NCBI GenBank assembly: GCA_914767715.1
Contig: OU612071.1
Location: forward strand, 25,293,681-25,357,680
Length of the DNA stretch: 64,000 nt
Direction: 5' to 3'
Origin: Membranipora membranacea
Taxonomy: Eukaryota; Bryozoa; Gymnolaemata; Cheilostomatida; Membraniporidae
The notes below the pieces were generated by a model, which did not search any database, was not told the origin of the DNA, and worked only from the letters and a program-made list of their open reading frames with translations. Of this stretch, positions 1 through 12,900 are shown piece by piece; positions within the stretch are counted from its first letter, which is position 1; every line of letters starts with the position of its first letter. The translations under genes and the position numbers were made by a program.

Positions 1-1387
1 CTAGGAGGTTCGTCAGAACATTCTACAGAGAGAGGCAAAAAATAGACGGGGATTGCTAAATTCCTTTACTTGTTGGGTCCAATATTATTACTTACTCAAT
101 TATTAGCAATGGCTCAGGTCATTGTCTGGTCATTGCCAGCGTTATACGAGAGTAGCTCTTATCTGTCTAAATCACCAGTATCAGATCACAGTTACTGGCA
201 GAACCCTACATGTATAATACAATGTTCGGGTTATCAGACTATTGTGTATGACTTTCTTATCTGTGTGAATTATCAGTATCAGACCATTGTTACCGTCACA
301 ACATATCAGTAATACACAGTACAGGTTATTAGACCACCTGCTAAGCCTCAGTGGCTGTAAAGGTCTTGCTACATGAGCCCAGGAAATGCGTGGAATTGTC
401 TTCCCACGCGTGGTAGGCGTGGCTTCATAGGCTAAACACAACCTCCTTGTGACAACATTGCTAAGTGAGTGGCCAATGAGCCATGACCAATGAGTAAGAG
501 TGATGGCCAATTAAATACACTCTATTGTACCAACTGACCAATGACAGAAGCGTAGGTTCACAACGTGGTTAACAACACGAACATGCTGGTCTTTGAAAAG
601 ACGCATCGTTAGCATGGCCAACGCGTGGTTTGGCATCAGCAAAGCGTGGGCCTGTCTAGCTACACATCAAGACCATGAGACCAATCAGCATAGAGGATCG
701 TCCAGATCACTCGGGCAAAAGACCAACAAGTTCGATGTCCACTTAACACGAGTAATCACTCGTGCAGATCCACCGATTAACCACTCGTGACCCCAAATCG
801 ATGTAAAAATCGTCTCGTGTAGCTAGAGCTTTACTCTGTGATAACACTCTGTCGGCATTAACTCAAAGAATATGGCTTGAGCAGAATTATGGATTGCATC
901 CTGTTAGAAAGACGTTTCAATGAGCTTTCCAATGATTTGAAACTTTTAAATTGATCAGTCAAGGATTTAACACAAGGCGCCTGAGTCGACCAATGTATTC
1001 ACTCATCACAATCGTAATTATTGTGTTATGTATTATTACTAAATTCAAAAGTATGGTTATCGAGAAGATCACACCGTGTCTCAAACAGTGTAACGACCAG
1101 ATTGAAGTATACAATATAAATTAGTACACAAGTATGACACTGAGCCATTGTCAATAATCGATGCCTCACCCAGCATCCAACACACACGGAGTTCTGGCGA
1201 CTGAGAAAATTATGCTGTCACCAGGTCAGCTGATAGGTTTGCCTTCCTCCATGGTAAAGTCAAAGCAGAGCAAGCATCCTGACAGACAGGCATAAATGAG
1301 CAGCATCAAGGGAGGTGATGTTCCCCCCTAGAGGGTATAGAAATAGTACAGGTAAACAAATTATAACATATATGGATGGGTCACCAC
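1..1387. other. Left flank, no gene recognised
   Basis: I see no convincing exon, RNA gene or transposon end here. The longest open frames (80-109 codons) overlap on opposite strands and resemble nothing I know. Four CCAAT motifs cluster at about 469-545, which could belong to a promoter, but no downstream gene supports this. The stretch has no counterpart left of copy B, so it lies outside the duplicated unit. Confidence 0.4.
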
Positions 1388-1439
1388 ATTGCGAGAAAAT
1401 GACAGACACTAAAATTGCGAGAAAATGACAGACACTAAA
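1388..1439. repeat. 26-bp direct tandem repeat (2 copies)
   Basis: Two adjacent identical 26-bp units (1,388-1,413 and 1,414-1,439) starting attgcgagaaaatg. The corresponding place in copy B (about 34,222-34,245) has one diverged unit, so this is a local duplication at the edge of the segmental duplication. Confidence 0.85.
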
Positions 1440-2600
1440 GCCAAACTTTCACTGTATAATGCCTGTTTTGTTATTCGGTTGCCCTCATCGAGTATTGGCT
1501 AGAATCGTAAGAACAGTAACAGACTACATCTCTTCATCAGAACTTCATATGAACTTTTCAATAACTTCATCCAGACAGCTTTTCAACCTATTGTCTGAAA
1601 ATCTGCCGATACATTACTGCTATCTAAGATCAAAGGCGCATGTGAACCTGAAGACTTAAGCAGAAGTAACCAAATACATCACTGATCATACCAAGTAAGC
1701 ATACCAACCTACTAGACTGACCAACTATGCCCTCATAACCCCACTAGACAATGCCACAGAACATATCGATAAAGTGGCTGTGAACTATGTCAGAGATTGT
1801 TCATCGATTTCAGCAGTGCATTCAATACAATAATCTGATAAAACAATATTAACCTGGATATTCAACTTCTCCATACTCTCTCAACAAGTCAATGCTCATG
1901 GTGAAACATCGCAAATCTCAAACAATTGATTTTTGTCAACTCCCATCCATCAAAGACTTGGAAACTAAAGAAGCTGTCTTTAGCAACAAGCTATGTAAAC
2001 CAGTGCCCCCAACAATCTCCTCCCAATTACCACAAACACAAGTACCGTAGCACAACTATCCATAAAGCTAAACTGTCGCAGTCGCCATTATTAGTGAAGC
2101 CAAGCAGAGACATTGTATCACCAAGCAGATAGCCAAGTTGAAGATCAAACCATCAATATAATTTATTACTAGCATATAATACAATATATAATATAAGGCA
2201 AACTAAAGACAAAATGCCTATGGATGATACACTGGGTTAACAAAGTTGTAGTAAAATACCAGGGAAAAGATTTTCCGTGCAGAATTTGTACGTTTTGACA
2301 ACTATCTCTTTAGCTGCGTTTTAACACACACACACAACACACAAACCCATGTACAAACACACACGTGCTCACATACATCAAACATACATACACACATACA
2401 TAAATACATGCATAAATCCAGTACCAGAAATTAAGTAGGGATCAAGTATCAAACTCACCTGATTATGCTCTGATCGAAGATCCAGTAAACTTCGAAAGTT
2501 CACCCTGCATACAGAAGAGAGACTGATAAGGACTTTTCTGACCGAGCTACAGCCTCCGCTACACCTGTGCTGTGGACAGACAACTGTCTTCTCCAAGCAG
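1440..2600 (+). mobile_element. Degenerate non-LTR retrotransposon (RT fossil), copy A
   Basis: A decayed reverse-transcriptase segment on the plus strand. Around 1,797-1,830 a frame reads FIDFSSAFNTI, the RT motif A (FxDFSSAFNTI) of CR1/L2/jockey-like LINEs. About 25 bases on, TWIFNF followed by QQV matches the WI-x-NFL...RxQ block that follows motif A. Frameshifts and stops break it throughout. The segment is only about 88-90% identical to its copy B partner (34,246-36,130), clearly older than the 97-100% identical core that starts near 2,590. It may be where recombination created the tandem duplication. Confidence 0.5.
2321..2415. repeat. AC-rich microsatellite
   Basis: Imperfect (AC)n followed by (CATA)n-like repeats. 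The partner in copy B is 35,841-35,927, with a different internal layout, as expected for a fast-changing microsatellite. Confidence 0.8.
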
Positions 2601-3498
2601 GCTACAAAATAAATGTCAAGTCAATGAAGAATATAGACAGTAAACTGAATAGAGATAAGAGCAGGAGATAGGACAAAAATGTGTTGGAAATTAGGGGCAA
2701 AGATCTATATTGGAGTTTGAACAGGTCATTGTATTAGGTTAGTTTGCCTGCATCGTACAAGTTATCAGACTAAATGCTTACAGTTAGATCAATACAGATT
2801 TTGAGTCTAGAAAAAATGTACTGTACTTATGCAAATTTACTTCTATTATGGAGTAAAAATTCTATATCACTATCACCAACGGCTAACAAGCGTTATGAGT
2901 AATTGTTTGTTGTCCCCCCCTTTCCTCTCGCAAAGTAGGGTTACACAACCTGAGATGAGGGGGAGGTTCGGACCGACAAGCTGTGTAAAGCTATGGGTAC
3001 TACTAAAATCATTGATGTAGTGGCAGACATAAGCAGTATGGGATATACTTATCATGAAGGCTTCTAACTGATGGTAATAGATGAATATTTGACCCAATAA
3101 GTATCATCGTGTGTTGCAATGTTGGTAGGCGGTATATTTTATAGCGACCCTAGCAGCTAATTACCCACCCAGTCTATCCTACGCTGTATATTATCCAGCT
3201 AGATATATAAACCAAGCTTAGGCAGAAGAAGTACAATTTTATATATGGCTAGAGTAACTGCTGTCCCAGATGGCCTGTTCCAAATCTCTATGAGACATTT
3301 CATGTGCGTTATAATAAATTAAACTAGAAGTCATGGAATACGATAAAGAAAAAACGATATTTTATTACTCACGTGACCTTGAGGTCAGTCTCTAGTACAG
3401 TTTGTTACTTTTGTGTCTTACGTTCTGTACACTGTTGGCAAGCTGCTGATTGACCTGAAAGAAAATTAGATTTGATGACTTTCTAAGAATAAAAAACA

Positions 3499-3640
3499 AT
3501 AGATGCATAACAAGCAAACTACACTGGCTGGTAGCAGATCAAGATCCTGAAACAGATTGTAAACAGATCACCACAATGTACAAAATTGTAAACATCTTTC
3601 CATCACCATGTCACAGATGATTAAGCTTTAGAGAAACAAT
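3499..3640 (+). mobile_element. LINE RT C-terminal-like remnant, copy A
   Basis: An open stretch reads KLHWLVADQDPE then TMYKIVNIF. This resembles the LHWLP...TYKIxN block downstream of the RT domain in CR1/L2-like elements. It is short, stops at 3,618 and lacks other domain motifs. The copy B counterpart is about 38,203-38,335. It could be part of the same old element as 1,440-2,600. Confidence 0.35.
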
Positions 3641-3649
3641 GCATACCTG

Positions 3650-5980
3650 AAACTCCTCTCCTACAGTCTAGTTCCTTCTAATCCTGATTTACTGCAGCGC
3701 AGTACAGTCGGATACAAATTTACTTGGAAGACGAACGTTCGAGTTTGTCATGCCTAAATGAGAAAATGCATGATAATATCTCTGGATTGAATATACAGCT
3801 CATAAGAGGTATACCTCTAGAGTTAATGAATGTTGATAGATTAGGGGGAGAGATTCTATTGGATGACCTTAAAGAGAAAGTTCCTGTGCGTTATGGGATG
3901 TCACCAGTGACAGTATGTAGGACGTATGGCTGCTACTTTAAATTATTGTCGATCACTTATTAGCAACTGTCCAAATATAAAATAAGAGCTTACTGATAAA
4001 GGTCATAATAAGCTTTCTAAGGGCAGCTATATCTCTGATAAACACAGACAGAGTATGAGGCTGTACTATACAAACATAACAGAGACCACAGATATTTATC
4101 TATGCTCTCTGTACTTGGACTGACTGCTGGTAAAGCCATTGAGGGATAACTCTATGGGTAAAGCTACCTGTTACTATTTACGCGTAGTTGTGTACTCGTT
4201 TATCACCTTTGAGCATGCCGGGTTTATCAGTTTATGGATCAAAGACAACATTCTAACTATCGATGCTATAGCCCAACATGGGCAGATTGCTTTTTCATGA
4301 AGTTGTTTGATCATTTTAGATTTCATGGTTTGCAACGCCGTCATCACCGCCATGGCCATCAAATACGTCGCCACAACCTGCAAGCTCTGAGACTGCATTG
4401 AGTTTACGTTTCAGGGACAGCCAATGAAATCGAAGCATCTCGGAGATGGCCGGGTAATACCTGTATTATAGTATCATGGAGCGCATACCATTTTGGAACA
4501 GGTTATATTTAGCAACTTTATATAGTTCCTTTTTCTCTCTAATTATTGATCGGCTCTGTTCTTCTATCATCTTTACGTTCAGAAACTGGCAAGAATATAT
4601 TCTGTGACATATTTTGACCCTCCCCTTACTTTGGCATTACCTTCCTCGTAACGATCATGGTATCTATGATTATATGTAAAATAAAATATTACAGCTCTCT
4701 GACCAAACCCGTCTCGGACCTGTTTGTTAGCTATGAGAATGAAACCAAACACTTTAATCTCAGGTGACCCCTAATACTCTCATAGTCAGACCATTGTGTG
4801 TGATCCCAGTCTTATCTGACTGCATTATTAGCATCATTTGACACACTATATCAGCTTTGTTTATCTACTGTATATAATACAAAGTTCAACCTATCATGTG
4901 ACTCAGAGACACAGAACCACACACATAGGTACATTGCACCTTGATTATACTTTGCTGTAATCAATCGAATTCAGACCAGCACAAGTTACTATCCCACAAT
5001 GCATCTCGAGCTTAATATCATAGACCTAATACCACCCACAGTGAAATGACTCAGGAAACCCTTCAATGTAGTCTTCACACTCAGATCTTCTTTGACAAAA
5101 TCAAACACACAACTAGTCAAACAATCAGTAACAATGGTCCACGTAGTACCTGGTAACTCAAGATAACCCCAAATTGGCTTCTAAGTCAAATACTAAACAC
5201 ACCTACTGGTTTTATGTGTCAGTATATCCTGGCTTGTTGATCAACCGGAGCTTGCAGATTGCTGAGAAAAAAAAGTGGGCTAAAGAGAAAAGGCTCGTTC
5301 TCAACAGCTTCCCGAGATTGTCTACAAATGGCCTGATATTCAGTGTTTTATGCGGATTTTGGGCAATAAATAAAATCGGGCGTTTGGTGATATAAAATCA
5401 ATTCATGATATATGTCATGAATTTGTCTGTGGTGTAAACATTCATTTATATATGCACGGTGCGATAAGAACTATGAAGTTATTCACTTTACTAATGACAA
5501 TCTGAGAGTTCTGTTTAGCCTTACATTGCAGAAGAACTGTCGCTGTTACATGTTATATACAATAGTAACAAATAGCAATGATTTTTAGTTACAAAACAAT
5601 GATTTTTGTAAACTCAAAAATTGGAGTTGTGCTTTCGTAACAACAGAAAATAAGGCTCGCTATTTTAATATGGAATGTGGTCTTAGGGTACACTGATATC
5701 TTTACAAATATCAGAATGTTTTATCGATTAAAACTTTTAGGACATCAAATGTATTCAGTCTCCATGGAGAAACAAGAAATGAGTGTCTGCAGCATGTGAA
5801 TATTTCTCTGTAATTGTTGCTCTTTTCTGCCTATGTAAGAATATCTTATCTGCTTACATCAAACATAACGTGGTTAAAAGGGTGAGTATCAATTAAAGAT
5901 AGATTATATCTCCGTTTTATCCCTAAATTTGTACAACATGAGTGAGAAGCAACAACAAGTAAGGTTTTTGTTTAAGTTTG
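3650..5980. other. Intergenic DNA, no gene recognised
   Basis: Nearly identical in copy B (38,350-40,690) but without a frame I can defend. Open frames of 73-79 codons at 3,724-3,963 and 5,174-5,395 have no domain signature. Conservation between copies is uninformative because introns are equally conserved. The 3,724 frame is broken by indels in copy B. Confidence 0.5.
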
Positions 5981-5985
5981 TTAGT

Positions 5986-6110
5986 ACTTACTTGGTACTT
6001 GAAGGTTAATCGCCAACTTCTGTGAGAAGGTTGTGGCAATATGTCATCTCGTCTGTCCGTCTCCGTTCCGGGTCTGCAACGTAGGGTCGGTAGATCGATC
6101 GCCATCAACC
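5986..6110 (-). other. CpG-rich exon-like segment present only in copy A
   Basis: Copy B reads straight across this place (near 40,690), with one TTAGT where copy A has TTAGT at 5,981-5,985 and again at 6,111-6,115. The extra segment is richer in G+C and CpG than its surroundings. On the minus strand it opens with ATG GCG ATC GAT and stays open for 38 codons up to a perfect donor (CAA|GTAAGT). It may be a first coding exon of an unrecognised minus-strand gene deleted from copy B between the 5-bp repeats, or an insertion in copy A. No family recognised. Confidence 0.35.
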
Positions 6111-6609
6111 TTAGTTGGTAGTACTACCTACTAACTAACTAGTACTAGTAGTAGGCCTAAGTTAATTTTACTCCAGTCATATAGTAGTTTAAGCGAATGA
6201 GCTACGATTATGTTTATATATGCAGTAATTATTGTAGCTAATCAAGCCAGCAAGCCACACAGGGTGATAATTATTCTAGTAGAATATAAGAATAAATCAA
6301 CATTTGTAGACAGTCCAGTTCTGTATGGGGCAATAGCCAGTTTAAAAAAACAAAATCATAGTGGAGGGCTCGTTGGTTAAGCCCATTTTGCAATGTAAGA
6401 CATAATATAGATACTCAGTCTGATCCACACACGGGTGTTGAACAACATGTCTTACTGCACTCACTAGAACAATGGATTTTTTACGATATAGGCTGTATAA
6501 CAATGCTGTATTGTATTTAAGAACAATGTTGTAGAGGCCCTGTCTTACAACATCCCTCGCCAGCGAAGGTTATTAGTGCCCGTTCATTAAACATTTATGC
6601 CATTCTGAT

Positions 6610-6735
6610 AGTACTGGTTTTTCTTACAACCTATCAGGGGGTCTGAGGAAGTCACTGTGTCTGGCAGTTTGTTCCACTCCTTGGCAGTCTCGATATAGAA
6701 CAAACGCTGGCTGAACGTACAAATGCCCAACAGCT
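6610..6735 (-). mobile_element. LINE RT C-terminal remnant, copy A
   Basis: On the minus strand a frame reads TFSQRLFYIETAKEWNKLPDT, matching the (F/Y)...R(T/S)xKxWNxLP block that ends RT proteins of CR1/L2-like non-LTR elements. A stop lies just upstream and the rest of the protein is missing, so this is a dead 3' fragment. It lies in the DNA upstream of the first CCDC180 coding exon. Copy B has the same at about 41,241-41,366. Confidence 0.5.
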
Positions 6736-6965
6736 TTGCTCTCAGGTGCTACTGGAGGGGCTGCAAACAGACCTTTGTTACAATGGTCACGGCAATCACT
6801 TTTTAACCCATTGCGCTTGTAGTGTGTAGGATATATCAGTCCTGTCAGCCCACTATAACTCTAACTATATGATATTCTGTTAGAACTCTGACATACAGAA
6901 GCTCTAACTAGTAAGCTTTCACTACTTGCTGTTGTTATTAAACTTATGATTACAGCTGATTCATC

Positions 6966-9900
6966 ATGGCTGAAGCCTTAGATTTCAGGCATCCTGATCA
7001 GCCATCATTGGAGAGCTCACTACACGCCCCTCCTGGCTCTGAACTGGAGAGCTTTATAGATGATCTCAATCCTAACCAGGTGAGCCTGACTGAAGTCATT
7101 CAATCACATTTCAGATTTAATCCAGGTCGTTACAGATTAATTGTAAAAAAACTTTATTCTGCAATGTCTCAATTCCATGGGTAAATTATTACGCATGCTT
7201 ATATCCTCATATAGTATTTGATGTTATTAGTAGGTCTACAACAGATAGTATAATATAATGTCATGTGTTCCACAGATAGTATATGATTTTATAAGTAGGC
7301 CTACCACAGAAAGTCTGTGATATTACGAGTACCGCAGATAGTATATTACGAGTACTGTAGGTAGGAGTCAAGATTTTAATCTGATTGTATTTTATAACAG
7401 ATTGTTCACCACATACACAGACCTCGTCACTCACGTCTCAGACATCATCACAACACGTCTTCATCAGCTGCTTCTGTAGGTAACCGGAAACAGCTCTCTA
7501 ATGGAGGAGGTAATAATAGTGGTAAGCTTAGTAAGAGATCTCAATCACTAGATATAGCAGCAGGTGGAGTACAGAGTACAGTTAATGTGGAGTCAGTACC
7601 CAGCGGTCATGTCTATAAACAGCTATTTGATGCTGGGGTAAGATTATGTCATATACCAATAGGCCTTATACTCTTTACAAACCTGGCATCATGAGTGTCT
7701 GTTGACCTTGAAGTTCACCGAAAACAGTTCAAAGATGTCCTAAATATGTTCTCAAATAAAACATAAATGAGGCCATTCTGGAGTAAATCTGAAAGTTAAT
7801 TTTTCTTATACAGCCACCGATGGTCTCTACAGTTAAAGTTTCTACTACAGTCAAGGTCTGTATTCTTGATTATCTCGTTGTTCATAAAATTTTAATAACA
7901 GGTACAGCTGAGGAAAGGATATGATGTATCTAAATCAGTACGAGATGAGAAAGGTGGACCTAAGATTAAAACTAGATTCGGTGGAGTACCGTTAGTACAC
8001 ATGACACGCGATCCAGTGAAGGAGGGGACAGGTATACTGGGCCCCCGACAACAGGAGTGGCTCTCAGGCTTTCCTAATGAAAGCTCAATAGAGAATCCAG
8101 TTCTCTACAAGTAAGAACTTTATACTGAGATCTGAAACTCTTTGATTTATAGTGAAGGTTGTATAGAGACCTGCCGAAGTCTATTGTTGTGTTTTAGCCA
8201 GTTGATGATAAGTGCACCACTGTCGGTAGGGGAGAGGGAGGGGACATACACCTCAAGAAAAATATCATCATAACCTTGTAATCAATTAGAGAATGTCATC
8301 TTTTCTTACCTTACAATTATAGAGATCATCAAGCTTATAATCACAGAGAGATTCAAGTTTTTGATATGTTACTTTCAGATATGAGCAGGAGTTTAGATCT
8401 TCTGTAGACGTGGAATCAGAATCTGACTCGGCTCTTAAAGAAGTCAGAGATCTGCCAGATGTTGTCGGTATGTATATGTCTGGTCTGCCTTATATGTGTA
8501 CATCTACTTGGTAAATGTACAGCATAACGGGTGAATTTATCTACCAACGGGTTATTCAGTTCCCTCAATGATGTAAATGACGTATACATATATACAGCCG
8601 AATATAAAATAATTGTCCAGTTTTGTGCTTATCTTGCTGGGTCCCTACTGATCACATGACGTGCGAAATGATATATGATTATAGTGAGTAAGAAGACAGG
8701 ATCTAATGTGATAGAGAAGATAGCGAGGAGTAGAGAGGAGAGACATGAATCTGCTCTAGATGAGATGCATCAGGAGTTACTTCTCATATCTTCTGTAAGT
8801 TTATAATATTATATCCTTTCCCAGCAGTGGACGATGTAATTCTGAAAACTCTGATATGTGTATGATAAGTTAAATAGGTGGTAGAGACAATGCTGAGTTT
8901 GATTTTGCACTCTGAATTGTGTATAACGGTATCAATACGCCTATATAAGGGATGATGAGACCAAACTATCCAATTAGCCAACCTGCCTTTCACTGCCAGA
9001 CGACTAGTGTCATTTTATTAGTGCATCTTTTATTTTTCTAGCATCATTTTTTATTTATAACATTATTATTGTAGGAGTTGGAGCCTCGAGTTGAGAAAGC
9101 TGGATATAATCTTATGGAGAAGTTAGAGGAGAGTAATAATGAGATCTCACAGCTTGTTAATGAGATAGAGGATAACGAGGTAACTCCTCCCTCTCCCCCC
9201 CCTACTCCTCCCCCCTCCCCTCCACTGGGAGATAATAATGGTGCAACCTCGTTATCCCATAAATACTGAAATATAGAGGTTAGTATGATTTAACTCTATC
9301 AAATCTTACCCTAACAAATCCTCCCAAGACGATTCAAACTCAAATTGAACACAAATATAGAGTATAAATTCGAGTTATTTGGAAGGGTAAAGGTCAATTC
9401 ATTGGGTTTTTCACTAACTCATCTCATTTTCATTTCTGTGGCCTAATGGACAAGGCGTCTGACTTCGAATCAGAAGATTGTGGGTTCGAGTCCCATCAGG
9501 GTCAGTGGTTTTGTAATCACCAGTCTCTATCGGATAGGCCTACTATTATAAAATTACACAAGTTACTAGTTATTAGTGAATATAGTCTGTTAGCTGACCA
9601 TCTGCTCCTATCTGAGGTTTGACTCAAACAAGATCTACAAGAGATACAGAGGGATCAAAACTGTCTTTGAAAGTTACTATAGCCTTAGTTCTTCACTTTA
9701 AATCTGTGACTTCGGGGTAGAGAGAGATGGCTCGTCATATTGTTATTACCTGTTTGTAGAAGCTACTGTCTCATACACAGACAGAGTTACAGACGACCTG
9801 GTCTGATATACAACAGAAATCATCACAGAGACGTCTCTATATAAATAATACAACTCAGATGTTAAATACTATAGAGGATGAGAGAACTAACAGGGTATGA

Positions 9901-12900
9901 CATCACTTCCAGTCTGTCTCAGACTCCCAGTCTGAACAGCATGGTATCAATAGTCTCATCATATTTTTGGATCAAAATCAAGCATCATATCTGGTATTAC
10001 AATGCTATCTTGTCAAATCTCTCCTGAAATGGCCTCTCATCTGATACAAGATGAAGAATATACATTATTGTTGACCTATCGGTTTCTGTCACTGCATTGG
10101 GTTTTAAAGTGCTTGTAAAGGACCAGATTTTTTGGTATCATTCTAGAGATCTCAGTATAGTTTAGAACATTATTCTATGTTCAAAAGCAGCCTGTGGCCC
10201 AGTCAAGACTTATTTGCCCTCAAAGTTTGGATGAGAAGGTACTAAAAAGGTACTATGTTTTCCTTTGGAGTTGTGATCACTTGTTGAAAATAGTACCTTT
10301 TTAGTACCTCAGATTATAATGGGAATATACAGTACTTTGTAACTAAGGGGTATTGTTATGACACAGTGGTTTTGATATTCTGCATGTGATATCAAAACAC
10401 ACAGAATTTATCTATTGAATGAATGAGTGAATACAAGGCATTATTTATCTGTCCCATGTGGTTTAGCTGGTAAAATGGGATAGTGTATGACATTTCATAA
10501 TTCAATGACAAAGCTAACGATCTAAATCAAACATGGCAAAAAATTACAGCTCTAGCTCTTCCGACAGTGAGAATGAAAATTACAGGGAGATTAACAGCTC
10601 TAGTGAGAGCAAGATTGAATATCATTTAGGAGGCATTTGTAGCAAATCGACGTCGAGTCCATGTGATTATCAGAGGGAAAATATCTCTGAGGTAGTAACA
10701 CCACCCAAGTTTAAATCTGTATGATTTCGGCCACTGGAAATAACCCACAGTGCTTTGGCAGATACAACATTTTCTGTTTACCATGGTTACTGCTCGAGAT
10801 AGAAATTGGCAATATAAAGGCAGATCAATACATCGCTAAGTATTTCAAGGCTTTGTTTACATTAATATGATGAATAAATGAGATTGTGGCTATGACATTC
10901 CAATCAAACTCCGTCTTCAGTCCCCCATGAAAACCAGTGATATGCTTCAATTATTAGCTTCATGAATAGCGGCTTTCAATAGAATTTCAATGGACGATAC
11001 AAAATTTACACAGGTAGATTGTGTGTTTTTCTTGAAAATATGTATTTCCAAATCGCACAGAAATCTAAAATAAATTCTTTGTAAATCTCGACATTTCAGG
11101 CATTAGGATGATGTTGAAATCCAAAGCATGCCATGATTAATACTGAGTGATTTGAGGTTTTGACAATCTTTTCAACAATTTTTGCAAATATTCTGATGTT
11201 TAAACACTCAAGGTTCTTTTGGATAAACTGTGTCATTTACATTGTTTAAAAACTAGAAATTACAAGTCACCAAGTAAATTCAACTCAATAAATTTGTCAT
11301 CTAGTTGTTTCGGACTTCAGGGTGATGTAAAATGTAAATGAATTTGACTGCCTCCTAAAGAGAAGTATTGATAATCGTGTTAACAGTGGGATACCTTGAG
11401 AAACTTTCTATTTTTTCATTAAATCTTGTCCATCTGTGTGCATCACAGATACTCAGCACATCTTAACATAGACTATCAATATTACTGACTGAGTGCAGCA
11501 GGTCTTATGAGAGCACATGTCACTGCACACAACAGTCACTTAGGAAATTAATCTGTCGAGTTTTTGAGTTATTTCGTCAGTATGGAACTGATTTGGGAGG
11601 CTAGTGTTGGGTAAATTGCAAGATTTGGTACAAACTATAAAGCATTGCATGGACCATGTTTGGGTGAATCTGAAATAAGCAAGGCTTTGTCAGCAGGAAG
11701 AATCAATTGCTCCATTATAATCTTATTTTAACAGAGCAAACAAGCGCATCGGTCTGAAATGAAAATCACTCATTTTCATGCTTGAAAAACAGCCAACAGG
11801 GAATGCGTCAAAGCAATGAAGAGGGAGTTCATTGGTCAAAGTCATAGTCGTTGATTGTAATGTACAGTGGTTCTTCTAATCTTTTCTTCGACATGGGCTC
11901 ATAACAGATATAAAGGTTGTTTTGATTAGCGGTCTCAACTCATCAAATAGTGTGTATACAAATTATAGAACTTTCTTTTGAACTTTTATGTCATCAGACA
12001 GACTTGTGAGTGACTTTGTCATTTATTTGCAAAAGTTGTTATCTAACCACGATAGTCACTAATATTACAGTATTTCCCCAATAACAGGCTCATCACAAAT
12101 CGCCTGGACTAGTTGGGCGGTGCATGAGTAGGCAACTCAATGTTGTTAACTTATTACCCCCAAACCTACCAGACCAAATAACCCTGATGACTAATTTTAT
12201 ATGCAAATGCATGTGTGATAGCTGTCTTAATCTGATTTCAAGCTCAAAAATGATACCAAGAAACCTGTTCCTTTACAAACACTTTAAAAAAAGTCAACTA
12301 ATTTTCTCCCTATCTGAGATGTATTACTTTAACCTCTGGCTATGAAAATTTACAATATTATGTTATTTGTCAGGGAAATTTGAGAGTACACCACAACCTT
12401 ACTGGTTTGTTTACTTCTGTTTATAGGTCACTGTAGTACTGAGTAAGTACACAGATATTCTGAAGTCGATCGCTCACGCTGCAAAACCCGACCTTGATAA
12501 GGTTATAGACAAGGAATCACAGCTTCTTAATAAGACTATACTGAGTAACAGAAGATGTTACTGTGAGCTCAATATGAGATTATTATCAGCTGATATAGAG
12601 AGGGAGAGAAAGATGCATGACCTATATAACCTCAAAAATAAAGAATGGAAAAAATTCAAGGTAAGTTACAAAAGACAACTTAGGGATGAGAAAACCAAGT
12701 CGGTGATGACTTCAATATCCTAGCATCCACCACCTGTACGCGCTATTTCAGGCCAAGATTTATGAGTTGAGGGGAGGAATGTAATTTCATTGACAGATTT
12801 GCCTGAAGCTGTCCTCTTTTCATGAACTTACTTCAAGGAGTGGGCAACTTCTAATATGATAACTAAAATCATGTTTTGAATTTCTATTTGACTCCAGTCT

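Noticed and set aside
469-545. CCAAT cluster as a promoter
   Set aside because: Four motifs in AT-rich DNA with no adjacent gene; too weak to call.
2321-2415. Possible Z-DNA or regulatory role of the AC-rich repeat
   Set aside because: Ordinary microsatellite with different structure in each copy; no nearby promoter evidence.
10533-10724. 63-codon Ser/Asp/Glu-rich frame in the large CCDC180 intron
   Set aside because: No splice partners or context; conservation with copy B is no better than the surrounding intron.
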